Source of the DNA: Spartobacteria bacterium LR76
GTDB taxonomy: Bacteria > Verrucomicrobiota > Verrucomicrobiia > Chthoniobacterales > Terrimicrobiaceae
DNA length: 64,000 bases
Reading direction: 5' to 3'
Assembly: GCA_003054655.1 (NCBI GenBank)
Contig: QAYZ01000016.1
Location: 1,116,001 to 1,180,000 of the forward strand
Position numbers and translations under genes: made by a program. The notes below the pieces were generated by a model. That model was not told the DNA's origin and made no database searches. It saw nothing but the letters and a program-made list of their open reading frames with translations. Positions 1 to 9,955 of the stretch are shown piece after piece. How positions within the stretch are numbered: the first letter of the stretch is position 1; each line of letters opens with the position of its first letter.

Positions 1-3000
1 GCCACCACTGTCGCGACAGTCATCACCTTGGGACGCAGGCGCAGCATCGCGCCTTCCAGCACGGATTCCTTGAGATCGCTGAGTGAGAAATTCGCCCCCC
101 TCTCCTCCATGCGGCGCTTCAGCGCCTCCTCAAGATAAACGACCATGACAACGCCCGTCTGGATGGCCGTACCAAAGAGCGCGATGTAGCCAATCCATAC
201 CGCGACGCTGAAGTTATAGCCCAGCAGGTACTGGAGTAACACGCCACCCGTGAGAGCGAAGGGCACGGCGAGCAATACGTGCGAGGCTTCCAACGCGGAA
301 CGAAACACGACCGTGAGGAGCATGAAGATGATCAGCAGGACGACCGGGACTATCATCGTCAGGGTACGCTGGGCGCTAAGCTGATTTTCGTATTGCCCGC
401 TCCACTTGATCGTCACCCCCGGCGGGAGCTGGATTTTGTCCGCAATCCTTTGCTGCACTTCCTTGACGAAACCACCCAGGTCGCGTCCTTGGACATTGGT
501 CTGCACGAAAACCCGCAGCAGCCCATCCTCGCTGGCGATCTCGCTGGGACCGGAAGCCCGTACGATCTGCGCCACCTGGCCAAGCGGCACGCTGCCGCCG
601 CCCGGGCGCGGGACGAGGATATTGCCGAGATTCTCAATATCGTCGCGCTCTCCGCGATCCAGTCGGAGCTGAATCGGATACCGCTCGCGCCCTTCAATGG
701 TCGTACTGACATTGACACCGCCGATGCCAATCTCAACCACATCCATCACCTCGCGAATGTTGAGTCCATACCGCGCCATGGCGAACCGGTCGGGGATGAC
801 CTCGACGTACGGCTTGCCTTGAACCCGCGACGCCGCCACGCCGACCGCGCCTGGAATTTTCCGTACGAGTTGCTCCACATGGAAGGCGGTGCGTTGCAGC
901 ACATCGAGATCCGAACCGAGGATCTTGATGCCCACCTGGGCGCGGATTCCCGTGCTGAGCATGAGGATGCGGTTTTCGATAGGCTGGAGGAAGCCGGGAA
1001 CGTAGCCCGGGATAACGCTGAGTTTCTCACTAAGCTCGGCGACGATTTTGTCCTTTGTCATTCCAGCCCGCCATTGCTCCTGCGGCTTGAGCATGATGGT
1101 CGTCTCGATCATCTCAACCGGGGCGGGATCGGTGGCAGACTCGGCACGGCCCAGCTTGCCCGCGGCGGACTCCACCTCCGGAACGGATTTGATCACGCGA
1201 TCCTGCCACGACATCACACGCTTCACCTCGGTCAGCGAAGTACTCGGCAGCAGGACGGGCATAAAAAGCAGGCTGCCCTCCTTGAGCGGAGGCATGAACT
1301 CGCTACCGATCCGCGAGGCGAGAAACAGCGCCCCGACCAGCAACGCGAAGGCAAGCATCAGCACGGTCCTGCCATGATGGAGCGCCCATCCGAGCACCGG
1401 GCGGTACAGCCCCATGAGAAACCGCATGACGATGTTTTCCTTTTCCGCATGAAACGGCCCTCTCACCAGCCATGTGCAGAGCACCGGCACGAGCGTCACG
1501 CCCAGGATGGTCGCGCCGACCATGGCGAAGGTTTTCGTGAAAGCCAGCGGATGGAAGAGCTTCCCCTCCTGCCCGGTCAGCGCGAAGACCGGCAGGAAGG
1601 CGAGGATGATCACCGCCATGGCGAAGAAGATGGGGCGTCCCACCTGATGCGCCGCCGTGCGCGTGACTTCCAGCGTCTCCAGGGCCGTCAGGCGCGAGCC
1701 TTTCCTGCGCTCCGCCTCCTCACAATGGCGCAGGACGTTTTCCGTCATCACGATGCCCGCATCGACCAGCACGCCAATGGCGATGGCGATGCCTGCAAGA
1801 GACATAATGTTTGAGCTAATCCCGAATTCCTTCATCAGGATGAACGAAATCAGGATCGAAATCGGCAGCGGCAGCGTGACGATCAGGATGCTGCGGAAGT
1901 GCCAGAGGAAGATGATATGAGCCAGCGTGACAAGGATGATCTCCTCCACGAGCGCATGCTTGAGCGTGTCGATGGTGCGCTCGATCAATCCACTGCGATC
2001 GTAGAACGGCACGATGCTCACGCCCTTTGGAAGCGACGGAGATATCTGCGCGATCTTCTCCTTCAACCGCTCAATGACGCGCATCGCATTCTCGCCTGTG
2101 CGCATGATGACAATGCCGCCCACGACCTCCCTCCCATCAACATCGAGAGCGCCCCGGCGGAAGTCTCCGCCAAGCGAGACCTCGGCGATATCCTGCAGGG
2201 TGATCGGGAGTCCGTTCACCGTGCGTACGGCAATCTGCTTCAGGTCATCGACGGAATGCACGAGCCCGATGCCGCGCACAACGAACTCCATGCCGTTCTC
2301 CTCCACGACCTTGCCGCCGACATTGAGGTTGCTGTTCGTCAGCGCATCCATGACTTCGCGGAGGCTCACGCCCGCTGCGCGCATCTTGCCGGAATCCGCC
2401 GTCACCTGATACTGGCGCACGAATCCGCCGACGCTCGCCACCTCGGCGACGCCATCGACCGCGGCAAGTTGATAGCGGATAAAGAAATCCTGGGCCGCTC
2501 GCAGGGCACCCAGATCATAGCCGCCATCCGGTGCCTTGGCCGGATCGACCTTGAGGTAATACTGGTAAACCCAGCCGAGGCCGGTGGCGTCAGGACCAAG
2601 GCGCGGCGTCACTCCCGGAGGCAGAAGCTCCTGAAGGAAGCTCAGCCTCTCCAGGACTCGTGTGCGCGCGAAGTAGTTATCGATACTGTCCTCGAAAACC
2701 ACCGTGAGCAGCGAAAAGCCAAACATCGACTGCGCCCGCACCTCCTTCACTCCGGCGAGTCCCTGGAGGTTGGTCGAGAGCGGATAGGTTACCTGATCCT
2801 CAACCTCCTGCGGACTGCGGCCCGCCCAGTCCGCCGTCACGATGACCTGATTTTCACTAAGGTCGGGAATGGCGTCGACCGGCGTGGTCCGCAGGGCGCG
2901 CACGCCCAACGCAATCACGATGAGGACGGCGCAGGCGACGATGAATCGATTGTTCAGCGACCAGTCGATGAGCCAGCCAATCCCGCCGCGAGATTCGCGC

Positions 3001-3008
3001 GTATTCAT
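1..3008 (-). CDS. cusA: CusA-type heavy-metal RND efflux pump, partial at window edge
   Basis: Inner-membrane, proton-driven RND permease that exports metal ions through a tripartite pump with the adaptor encoded just upstream. The frame stays open from the ATG at 3008 to the window edge, about 1002 codons, so only the last few dozen residues of a usual ~1040-residue protein are missing. The start reads [16 protein letters not shown], followed by a first membrane segment and the AIPDLSENQV motif of heavy-metal RND pumps. The TM4 relay reads VDAGIVMTENV with its Asp at residue 416, closer to CusA/SilA (VDAAIVM) than to CzcA (VDGAV). The start overlaps the adaptor stop as ATGA. Copper/silver specificity is inferred from this motif and the linked copper ATPase; zinc or cobalt transport is the main alternative. 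Confidence 0.9.
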   Translation of the reverse strand, partial: MNTRESRGGIGWLIDWSLNNRFIVACAVLIVIALGVRALRTTPVDAIPDLSENQVIVTADWAGRSPQEVEDQVTYPLSTNLQGLAGVKEVRAQSMFGFSLLTVVFEDSIDNYFARTRVLERLSFLQELLPPGVTPRLGPDATGLGWVYQYYLKVDPAKAPDGGYDLGALRAAQDFFIRYQLAAVDGVAEVASVGGFVRQYQVTADSGKMRAAGVSLREVMDALTNSNLNVGGKVVEENGMEFVVRGIGLVHSVDDLKQIAVRTVNGLPITLQDIAEVSLGGDFRRGALDVDGREVVGGIVIMRTGENAMRVIERLKEKIAQISPSLPKGVSIVPFYDRSGLIERTIDTLKHALVEEIILVTLAHIIFLWHFRSILIVTLPLPISILISFILMKEFGISSNIMSLAGIAIAIGVLVDAGIVMTENVLRHCEEAERRKGSRLTALETLEVTRTAAHQVGRPIFFAMAVIILAFLPVFALTGQEGKLFHPLAFTKTFAMVGATILGVTLVPVLCTWLVRGPFHAEKENIVMRFLMGLYRPVLGWALHHGRTVLMLAFALLVGALFLASRIGSEFMPPLKEGSLLFMPVLLPSTSLTEVKRVMSWQDRVIKSVPEVESAAGKLGRAESATDPAPVEMIETTIMLKPQEQWRAGMTKDKIVAELSEKLSVIPGYVPGFLQPIENRILMLSTGIRAQVGIKILGSDLDVLQRTAFHVEQLVRKIPGAVGVAASRVQGKPYVEVIPDRFAMARYGLNIREVMDVVEIGIGGVNVSTTIEGRERYPIQLRLDRGERDDIENLGNILVPRPGGGSVPLGQVAQIVRASGPSEIASEDGLLRVFVQTNVQGRDLGGFVKEVQQRIADKIQLPPGVTIKWSGQYENQLSAQRTLTMIVPVVLLIIFMLLTVVFRSALEASHVLLAVPFALTGGVLLQYLLGYNFSVAVWIGYIALFGTAIQTGVVMVVYLEEALKRRMEERGANFSLSDLKESVLEGAMLRLRPKVMTVATVV

Positions 3009-4638
3009 GGCTTGGCCGGAACGCCGCAACTCAGCATCGCCGCCCCGAGATAAGGGTTACGAGTGTCTGCTCCCGCCTGCACCCAGCGCGCCTTGTTCGG
3101 CGCTCCGGGGAAGCTGCCTCCGGTCATCGGGCACTCCAGTATTTGCACGCCGGGATCCATGCCTGTTTTGGCAACCGCCAGCGCCAGCGTTGAACCTGCC
3201 TGACTCCACGGGAGAAAGGTCTTCCGTACGTCCTCAAGAGTGTTGCCCGCCGGAGCTGACGACACTGCCTGAACCGCCTCGATCTCTGACATTATCGCAT
3301 GCTCGTGCGGGATTGCTTTCGCCAACGAGGGCAAGGATTCTCCTGCCGCGACAGCCTGGGCGGGATTGTCTCCCGCCAGCGCGTCGGAAACCCTGGCCAG
3401 ACCTTGCAGGAAGGCCGCAACCTCGGCTGGCGCCGCCTGTAATGCGACTGGCGGTGACGGTACTGGCGGAGTGTCTCCGCCACGCAGTTGCGCTTCAGCG
3501 TCAATCATGAGGTTGCCATTGGAAACGACCTTGTCCCCGGCCTTCACCCCGGCAAGGATCTCGACCCGATCACCCGCCACCCGTCCCGTTTTCACCGACC
3601 GCTGGATGTATTTGCCGGGAGCCTCCTCCAGATAGACCACCTCCCGGCGTCCATCGCGCAACACCGCCGAGCGAGGCACCACGAGGCGCTCGCCCAGATC
3701 AGCTATCAGGTCGGCCTCGGCGTAGGCCCGATGCGGGAGCAAGCGTCGCAACCCATGCTGATCGCCATCGGCCAGCGGATTCTCCACCTCGATGCGCACC
3801 TTGGTACTGCGAGTCGCAGCGTCAAAATTCGGATCGATGAAAGTCACGACACCAGGAAACTCCCTGCCCGGCACGGTCGGAGTCCGAATGATCGCCTTTT
3901 CGCCGATCCGGATATCCGGCAGGTCGCGTTCATAGACCTCGGCGTGAAACCAGAGTTTCGAAAGGTCACCCATTTCAAACAATGGCTCCCCGGTCTTGAT
4001 GTACTGACCCTGGTAAGCCTTCTTCACCACGACTGTCCCGCTGATCGGCGCAAGGAGGTCGATCATGTAAACGGCCTCGGGAGTCTTGGCGAGACCAGCA
4101 AGTTGCTCCGGGCTGAGTCCATACTGCACGAGCCTCTGGGCGGAGTTTCGCGCCACCGTCTGGTCCCCTCCCCGCATGGCGTTCTGGTATTCCCGGACGA
4201 TGTAGAGCAGCTCCGGGCTGTAGATGGCTGCCAGCGGCTTGCCCTTCTCGATGTACTCGCCGACATGCTGGACATACACCCGGTCGATGCGCCCGTCGTA
4301 AAAGGCGGCGATAACGCGATGAATGTTCTCGTCATCTTCGAGAATGCCGGTGAAACGCAGGTTCTTCGTCATCATCTCGCGCTGTACCGGTGCGGTGGCG
4401 ACACTCAGAGCCGCCACCGAGGAGTCGTGCAGGCTGATCAGGTTTTTATCCCCGTTCATGACATCCTCCCCCTCGTAAACCGGCACAAGCTTCATGCCGC
4501 AGATCGTGCAGTTGCCCGGCTTGTCCGAGGTGATCCATGGATGCATCGGGCTTTGATACATCTTGATCTTGCGCGTCTCCTGCGGGGCCTTGTTACAGGC
4601 CGCCAGCAGTACGGCGCATAAAAGAAGAGTAAGCGTTC

Positions 4639-4642
<4 letters not shown>
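3005..4642 (-). CDS. cusB: CusB-type RND periplasmic adaptor lipoprotein with HMBD and DUF3347 domains
   Basis: Periplasmic adaptor that links the CusA pump to an outer-membrane channel; 545 residues, longer than E. coli CusB because of extra domains. It has a lipoprotein signal with lipobox LAAC (Cys16). At residues 30-54 a heavy-metal-binding module shows [20 protein letters not shown], the same fold type as in the neighbouring ATPase. The barrel-sandwich and beta-barrel adaptor regions follow, and the last ~140 residues look like a DUF3347 domain, with ECPMTGG and [12 protein letters not shown] near the end. It overlaps copA upstream and cusA downstream by four bases each (ATGA). Function is secure at the family level; the metal is inferred. 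Confidence 0.9.
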
Positions 4643-7038
<2,396 letters not shown>

Positions 7039-7114
7039 ATCCTCGTAAGCAGGCGTCCCGGCGCATCAACAAACGCCGGGCACGCAATGATTCAGATTTC
7101 CTTCGGGGGATGGA

Positions 7115-7363
7115 CTAGTGCGTCTTTCCCGCGTTATCGAGCACCTTCAGGTACTTCGCCGGGTTCTTTTCGAACGTGGCTTTGCAGTGCTCACAGCAGA
7201 GCTGAATCTCCCGGCCCTCGTAGGTAAAGACGTAGGGAGCGCCCATGCCGCCGAGCTTTTCGCCGGAAACGAGACAGGTCGTCAGAGGATATGCGGGTTT
7301 GGCATCCGCAGCGTTGAGACTGAGCGGAGCGAGGATCGTTGCGAGTAAGGTCAGAAATTTCAT
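7115..7363 (-). CDS. Small exported YHS/TRASH-like Cys protein of the copper operon
   Basis: An 82-residue protein with a Sec signal peptide (MKFLTLLATILAPLSLNAAD). The mature part has Cys30 in TTCLVSGEKLGG and Cys56, Cys57, Cys60 in LCCEHCKATFEKNP, the spacing expected of a YHS or TRASH-type metal-binding fold. It lies 76 bases before copA on the same strand. A periplasmic copper-binding or copper-delivery role is inferred from the cysteines and the context; no experimental function is known to me. Its start codon lies inside an 11-bp inverted repeat with the end of the upstream gene (see 7360-7454), so its translation may depend on that gene. Confidence 0.7.
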   Translation of the reverse strand: MKFLTLLATILAPLSLNAADAKPAYPLTTCLVSGEKLGGMGAPYVFTYEGREIQLCCEHCKATFEKNPAKYLKVLDNAGKTH

Positions 7364-7454
7364 GTCGTTGTCTTGTGTATGTATTTGGAAATACCGGCAT
7401 TGCCGGGTGGATACAGTTGCGTTCTGCGAGGGATCGCTTCAGGCAACGACATGA
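7360..7454 (-). promoter_or_regulatory. Inverted repeat pairing end of one copper gene with start codon of the next
   Basis: On the minus strand TCATGTCGTTG (7454-7444, last codons of the upstream gene) is perfectly complementary to CAACGACATGA (7370-7360), which contains the ATG of the 82-residue protein. The 73-base loop holds the upstream stop codon and two small palindromes, CCGGCAATGCCGG (7394-7406) and GTATTTCCAAATAC (7381-7394). In mRNA this could mask the start codon until a ribosome finishing the upstream gene opens it. The repeat is seen directly; the switch is inferred. Confidence 0.45.
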
Positions 7455-7861
7455 GGCGGAGCATGAGCGGGCATGCTCCGTTTGAAAACAAGACTCGTCC
7501 AGAGAGACAGTCCGGGTGGACCGGAGGAGTATCCCAGCACAGCAGGAGCTGCGACGAGCTCCGGACGTACAAAAGACAGCATCGGGCCAAAGTCCACCAA
7601 GCCCGCTAGCAAAAAGGCATCCGTGGCATGCAGAGTCGCCGGGACAGGAGCGATCAGCGCCGTACAGCAAGCGGTCGATTCCTGAACGGGAGATTTTTTG
7701 GACTCCGTATTATGAGAGCAACAAACGCGCTGCTCATGGTGCTTGGCGGCGGAATCGATGATCGCAGCCCAGGCGCAGTGATTACTGGCCACCAGCCACG
7801 CCAATCCGAGACAACAAAGCGCCGTCAGCTTGATCAGCCGCGACTGTCGGATTGCGTTCAC
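7439..7861 (-). CDS. Small exported Cys/His-rich protein, first gene of copper operon
   Basis: About 140 residues from a GTG at 7861 preceded by AAGGGAAGG. An ATG at 7939 in the same frame would add 26 residues in front of the signal peptide and seems less likely. The signal segment is LIKLTALCCLGLAWLVASNH, and the mature part has HHEQRVCCSH and STACCTAL, so five or more cysteines plus histidines. The C terminus ends in SMPAHAPPHVVA. This layout recalls the short secreted DUF2946-like proteins near metal pumps, but I do not recognise it with certainty. Position at the head of the operon suggests a periplasmic metal-binding role; this is inference. Confidence 0.5.
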   Translation of the reverse strand: MNAIRQSRLIKLTALCCLGLAWLVASNHCAWAAIIDSAAKHHEQRVCCSHNTESKKSPVQESTACCTALIAPVPATLHATDAFLLAGLVDFGPMLSFVRPELVAAPAVLGYSSGPPGLSLWTSLVFKRSMPAHAPPHVVA

Positions 7862-7974
7862 CCTTCCCTTGTACCTCACCCCGGCATCTTTTGCAACTGA
7901 CGAGAATTTTTGAAGTTCCGCCCTTTCGTCCCGGATCATTTGAAGGTAGGTTTCCCGAGAAACTTTTTCCTCCT

Positions 7975-8412
7975 ATGAAACCGCGTGTGCTCATCGTGGA
8001 CGGTCACAGCATGATTTTTCAATGGCCTGACCTGACTCTCCAGCATGCCAAGCGCGGTGTGGTCGCGCGGGAGACACTGGTCAAGATGCTTACCGGCCTG
8101 CATGACAACAGCGACTGGCACGTCGCAGTGGTCTTCGACGGCGCAGGGGTTAAGGCCTCCGAGGAATCCAAGGGCGATGGCATTCAGGTATTTTACTCCA
8201 AGGCGGACCAGACGGCGGATTCCATCATTGAGCGTCTCACCGCCAAGTATGCGCAGGAATATGATGTCACCGTGGCGACGGATGACATTCTCGAGCGCAC
8301 GACGGTCGAAAGCTTCGGCGCGACCTCCATGTCCGCCCATCAACTGCGCGAGGAGATCGACATTGCCGGGCGGGAGCTCGACCAGCGCCTGAGACAGTTG
8401 CGCCGATCCTGA
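7975..8412 (+). CDS. NYN-domain (YacP-like) putative ribonuclease
   Basis: A 145-residue protein of the YacP/NYN family, a PIN-like fold usually linked to RNA cleavage. It starts KPRVLIVDGHSMIFQW, where the first Asp of the PIN-like acidic centre sits at residue 9. Further acidic segments are VVFDGAG, SKADQTADS and VATDDILERT, as expected of the family. In Bacillus the family member Rae1 cuts mRNA on ribosomes; whether this one does the same is unknown. The ATG at 7975 is chosen because upstream in-frame codons do not look like protein sequence. It is divergent from the copper operon and convergent with tsf, with which it shares a terminator hairpin. Confidence 0.75.
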   Translation: MKPRVLIVDGHSMIFQWPDLTLQHAKRGVVARETLVKMLTGLHDNSDWHVAVVFDGAGVKASEESKGDGIQVFYSKADQTADSIIERLTAKYAQEYDVTVATDDILERTTVESFGATSMSAHQLREEIDIAGRELDQRLRQLRRS

Positions 8413-8420
8413 TAAAGAAA

Positions 8421-8452
8421 AAGGCGCTCCCCGACGAATCGGGAAGCGCCTT
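8421..8452 (-). terminator. Terminator after tsf
   Basis: Arms AAGGCGCTCCCC (8421-8432) and GGGAAGCGCCTT (8441-8452) form a 12-bp stem with one mismatch and an 8-base loop. On the minus strand the stem is followed by TTTCTTT, 18 bases past the tsf stop, so it should end the long ribosomal/polymerase operon. On the plus strand there is no T tract, though the hairpin also lies just after the NYN gene. Confidence 0.8.
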
Positions 8453-8470
8453 GAAAGACGACAGCGAGCC

Positions 8471-9091
8471 TTAGGCTTCGGCCTGGGCCTCCCCCGAGAG
8501 TTCCTCGCCCACCAGGTAGCGGGTGAAGCGGCGGATGACGATGTTCTCGCCGAGTTCGGCGATCTTGGAGTTCACGTAATCCTTGATCGTGAGGTCGGGG
8601 TTTTTAATGAAAGCCTGTTCGAGAAGGCAGAGCGTGCCGTAGAATTTGTCGATCTTGCCGTCGACAATCTTCTCGACGATGTTCTCGGGCTTGCCAACCA
8701 CCTGCGCAGCGTAGATGCGGCGCTCCGTCTCGATGAGGGTGCCGGGCACCTGGTCGCGGGAAACGTAGAGCGGGCTGGCCGCAGCGATGTGCAGCGTGAT
8801 GTCCTTCACGAACTCGCGGAAGATCTCGTTCTTGGCGACGAAGTCGGTCTCGCAGTTGATCTCGACGAGCACGCCGACCTTGCCCTGTAGGTGGATGTAG
8901 GAGGCGACAATGCCTTCCTTGGCGACGCGCGAGGCCTTCTTGCCGGCGCTGGCGATGCCCTTCTTGCGGAGGAATTCCTCAGCCTTGACCAGATCGCCAC
9001 CGGTCTCGGTGAGCGCTTTCTTACAATCCATCATCCCCGCGTTGGTCTTTTCGCGGAGTTCTTTTACGAGTGCGGGAGATATATCAGCCAT
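8471..9091 (-). CDS. tsf: Translation elongation factor Ts (short form)
   Basis: Guanine-nucleotide exchange factor for EF-Tu; 206 residues, much shorter than E. coli EF-Ts (283) and close to the short forms of Thermus and others. The N-terminal UBA-like module (ISPALVKELREKTNAGMMDC) and the TDFVAKN motif that contacts EF-Tu are present. One core subdomain appears to be absent, as in other short forms. It is the last gene of the rplK-to-tsf operon, about 100 bases after rpsB, with a 12-bp hairpin in between. The usual rpsB-tsf order is kept. Confidence 0.97.
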   Translation of the reverse strand: MADISPALVKELREKTNAGMMDCKKALTETGGDLVKAEEFLRKKGIASAGKKASRVAKEGIVASYIHLQGKVGVLVEINCETDFVAKNEIFREFVKDITLHIAAASPLYVSRDQVPGTLIETERRIYAAQVVGKPENIVEKIVDGKIDKFYGTLCLLEQAFIKNPDLTIKDYVNSKIAELGENIVIRRFTRYLVGEELSGEAQAEA

Positions 9092-9141
9092 GAGTCAAAA
9101 ATATGTGTATAAAGAGGAACGGAGAGAGTGCCGAAATCAAG

Positions 9142-9170
9142 AGGGCCGGAAAAGTTCTTTTTCCGGCCCT
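9142..9170 (-). promoter_or_regulatory. Perfect 12-bp hairpin between rpsB and tsf
   Basis: AGGGCCGGAAAA (9142-9153) and TTTTCCGGCCCT (9159-9170) are perfectly complementary with a 5-base loop. It lies between the rpsB stop and the tsf start. There is no clean T tract after it on the minus strand, so it is more likely a partial terminator or mRNA-stabilising/processing element that sets the rpsB:tsf ratio than a full terminator. Confidence 0.55.
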
Positions 9171-9196
9171 GCGTGAAATCGGAGTTGGAACCTGGA

Positions 9197-9946
9197 TTAT
9201 TCCGAGACGGCCTCGAGCTCGTTGGCCGGTGCAGCCGGAGCGGCTACCTTGCCACGAACACCCTTGGCCTGAACGATGGCGTCCACGAGCTTCTGCAGGA
9301 TCACGCGGATCGAGCGAATAGCGTCGTCGTTGCCAGCGATCGGGTAGTCGACCTTCTCGGGGTCGCAGTTCGTATCAACGATGGCCACCACCGGGATCTT
9401 CAGGCGCGCGGCTTCCGCCACGGCGATGCTTTCGCGGTTGGTGTCGATGATGACGATCGCGTCCGGGAGGCGCTCCATATTGAGCACGCCTTCGAGGTTG
9501 CGATGAAGCTTGGTGGCTTCGCGACGGAGGGCGGAGGCCTCCGCCTTGTTCATGCGGGCAAAGGTCTGGGTCTTCTCGAGTTCCTGGAACTCGCGGAGAC
9601 GGCCGACGCTGCGGCGGATGGTCTGCAGGTTGGTGAGCGTTCCACCCAGCCAGCGCTGGTTGACGAAGAACTGACCGGTCGCCTCGGCGGCTTCCTTGAC
9701 AGCTTCCTGGGCCTGCTTCTTGGTTCCGACAAAGAGTACCTTGCCATTTCCCTTCACGATGTCGCCAAGGAAGGCAGCCGCTTTCGCGAGCTGATCCACC
9801 GTGATCGACAGATCGATGATGTAAATGGAGTTTTTCTCTTCGAGGATGAAATCCTTCATTTTGGGATTCCATCGTTTGGTCTGGTGTCCGTAATGGACCC
9901 CGGCTTCCAGGAGTTCGGTCATTGATTCGACGTTAGGAGAGGGCAT
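9197..9946 (-). CDS. rpsB: 30S ribosomal protein S2
   Basis: Ribosomal small-subunit protein bS1-contacting uS2, 249 residues, normal length. Recognised from ELLEAGVHYGHQTKRWNPKM, IIDLSITVDQLAKAA, FVGTKKQAQEAV and NQRWLGGTLTNLQTI, with VVAIVDTNCDP near the C-terminal part. It begins only nine bases after the rpoC stop on the same strand, so it is very probably co-transcribed with RNA polymerase genes. That junction is unusual, because str-operon genes (rpsL, rpsG, fusA) often follow rpoC. Confidence 0.98.
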   Translation of the reverse strand: MPSPNVESMTELLEAGVHYGHQTKRWNPKMKDFILEEKNSIYIIDLSITVDQLAKAAAFLGDIVKGNGKVLFVGTKKQAQEAVKEAAEATGQFFVNQRWLGGTLTNLQTIRRSVGRLREFQELEKTQTFARMNKAEASALRREATKLHRNLEGVLNMERLPDAIVIIDTNRESIAVAEAARLKIPVVAIVDTNCDPEKVDYPIAGNDDAIRSIRVILQKLVDAIVQAKGVRGKVAAPAAPANELEAVSE

Positions 9947-9955
9947 GGTTTTGGG

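Noticed and set aside
279-3053. Long plus-strand frames opposite the left-edge pump
   Set aside because: They are antisense to the CusA gene, which is open to the window edge and has clear RND motifs.
3488-4621. 377-codon plus-strand frame opposite cusB
   Set aside because: Antisense shadow; cusB has a lipobox, metal module and adaptor domains.
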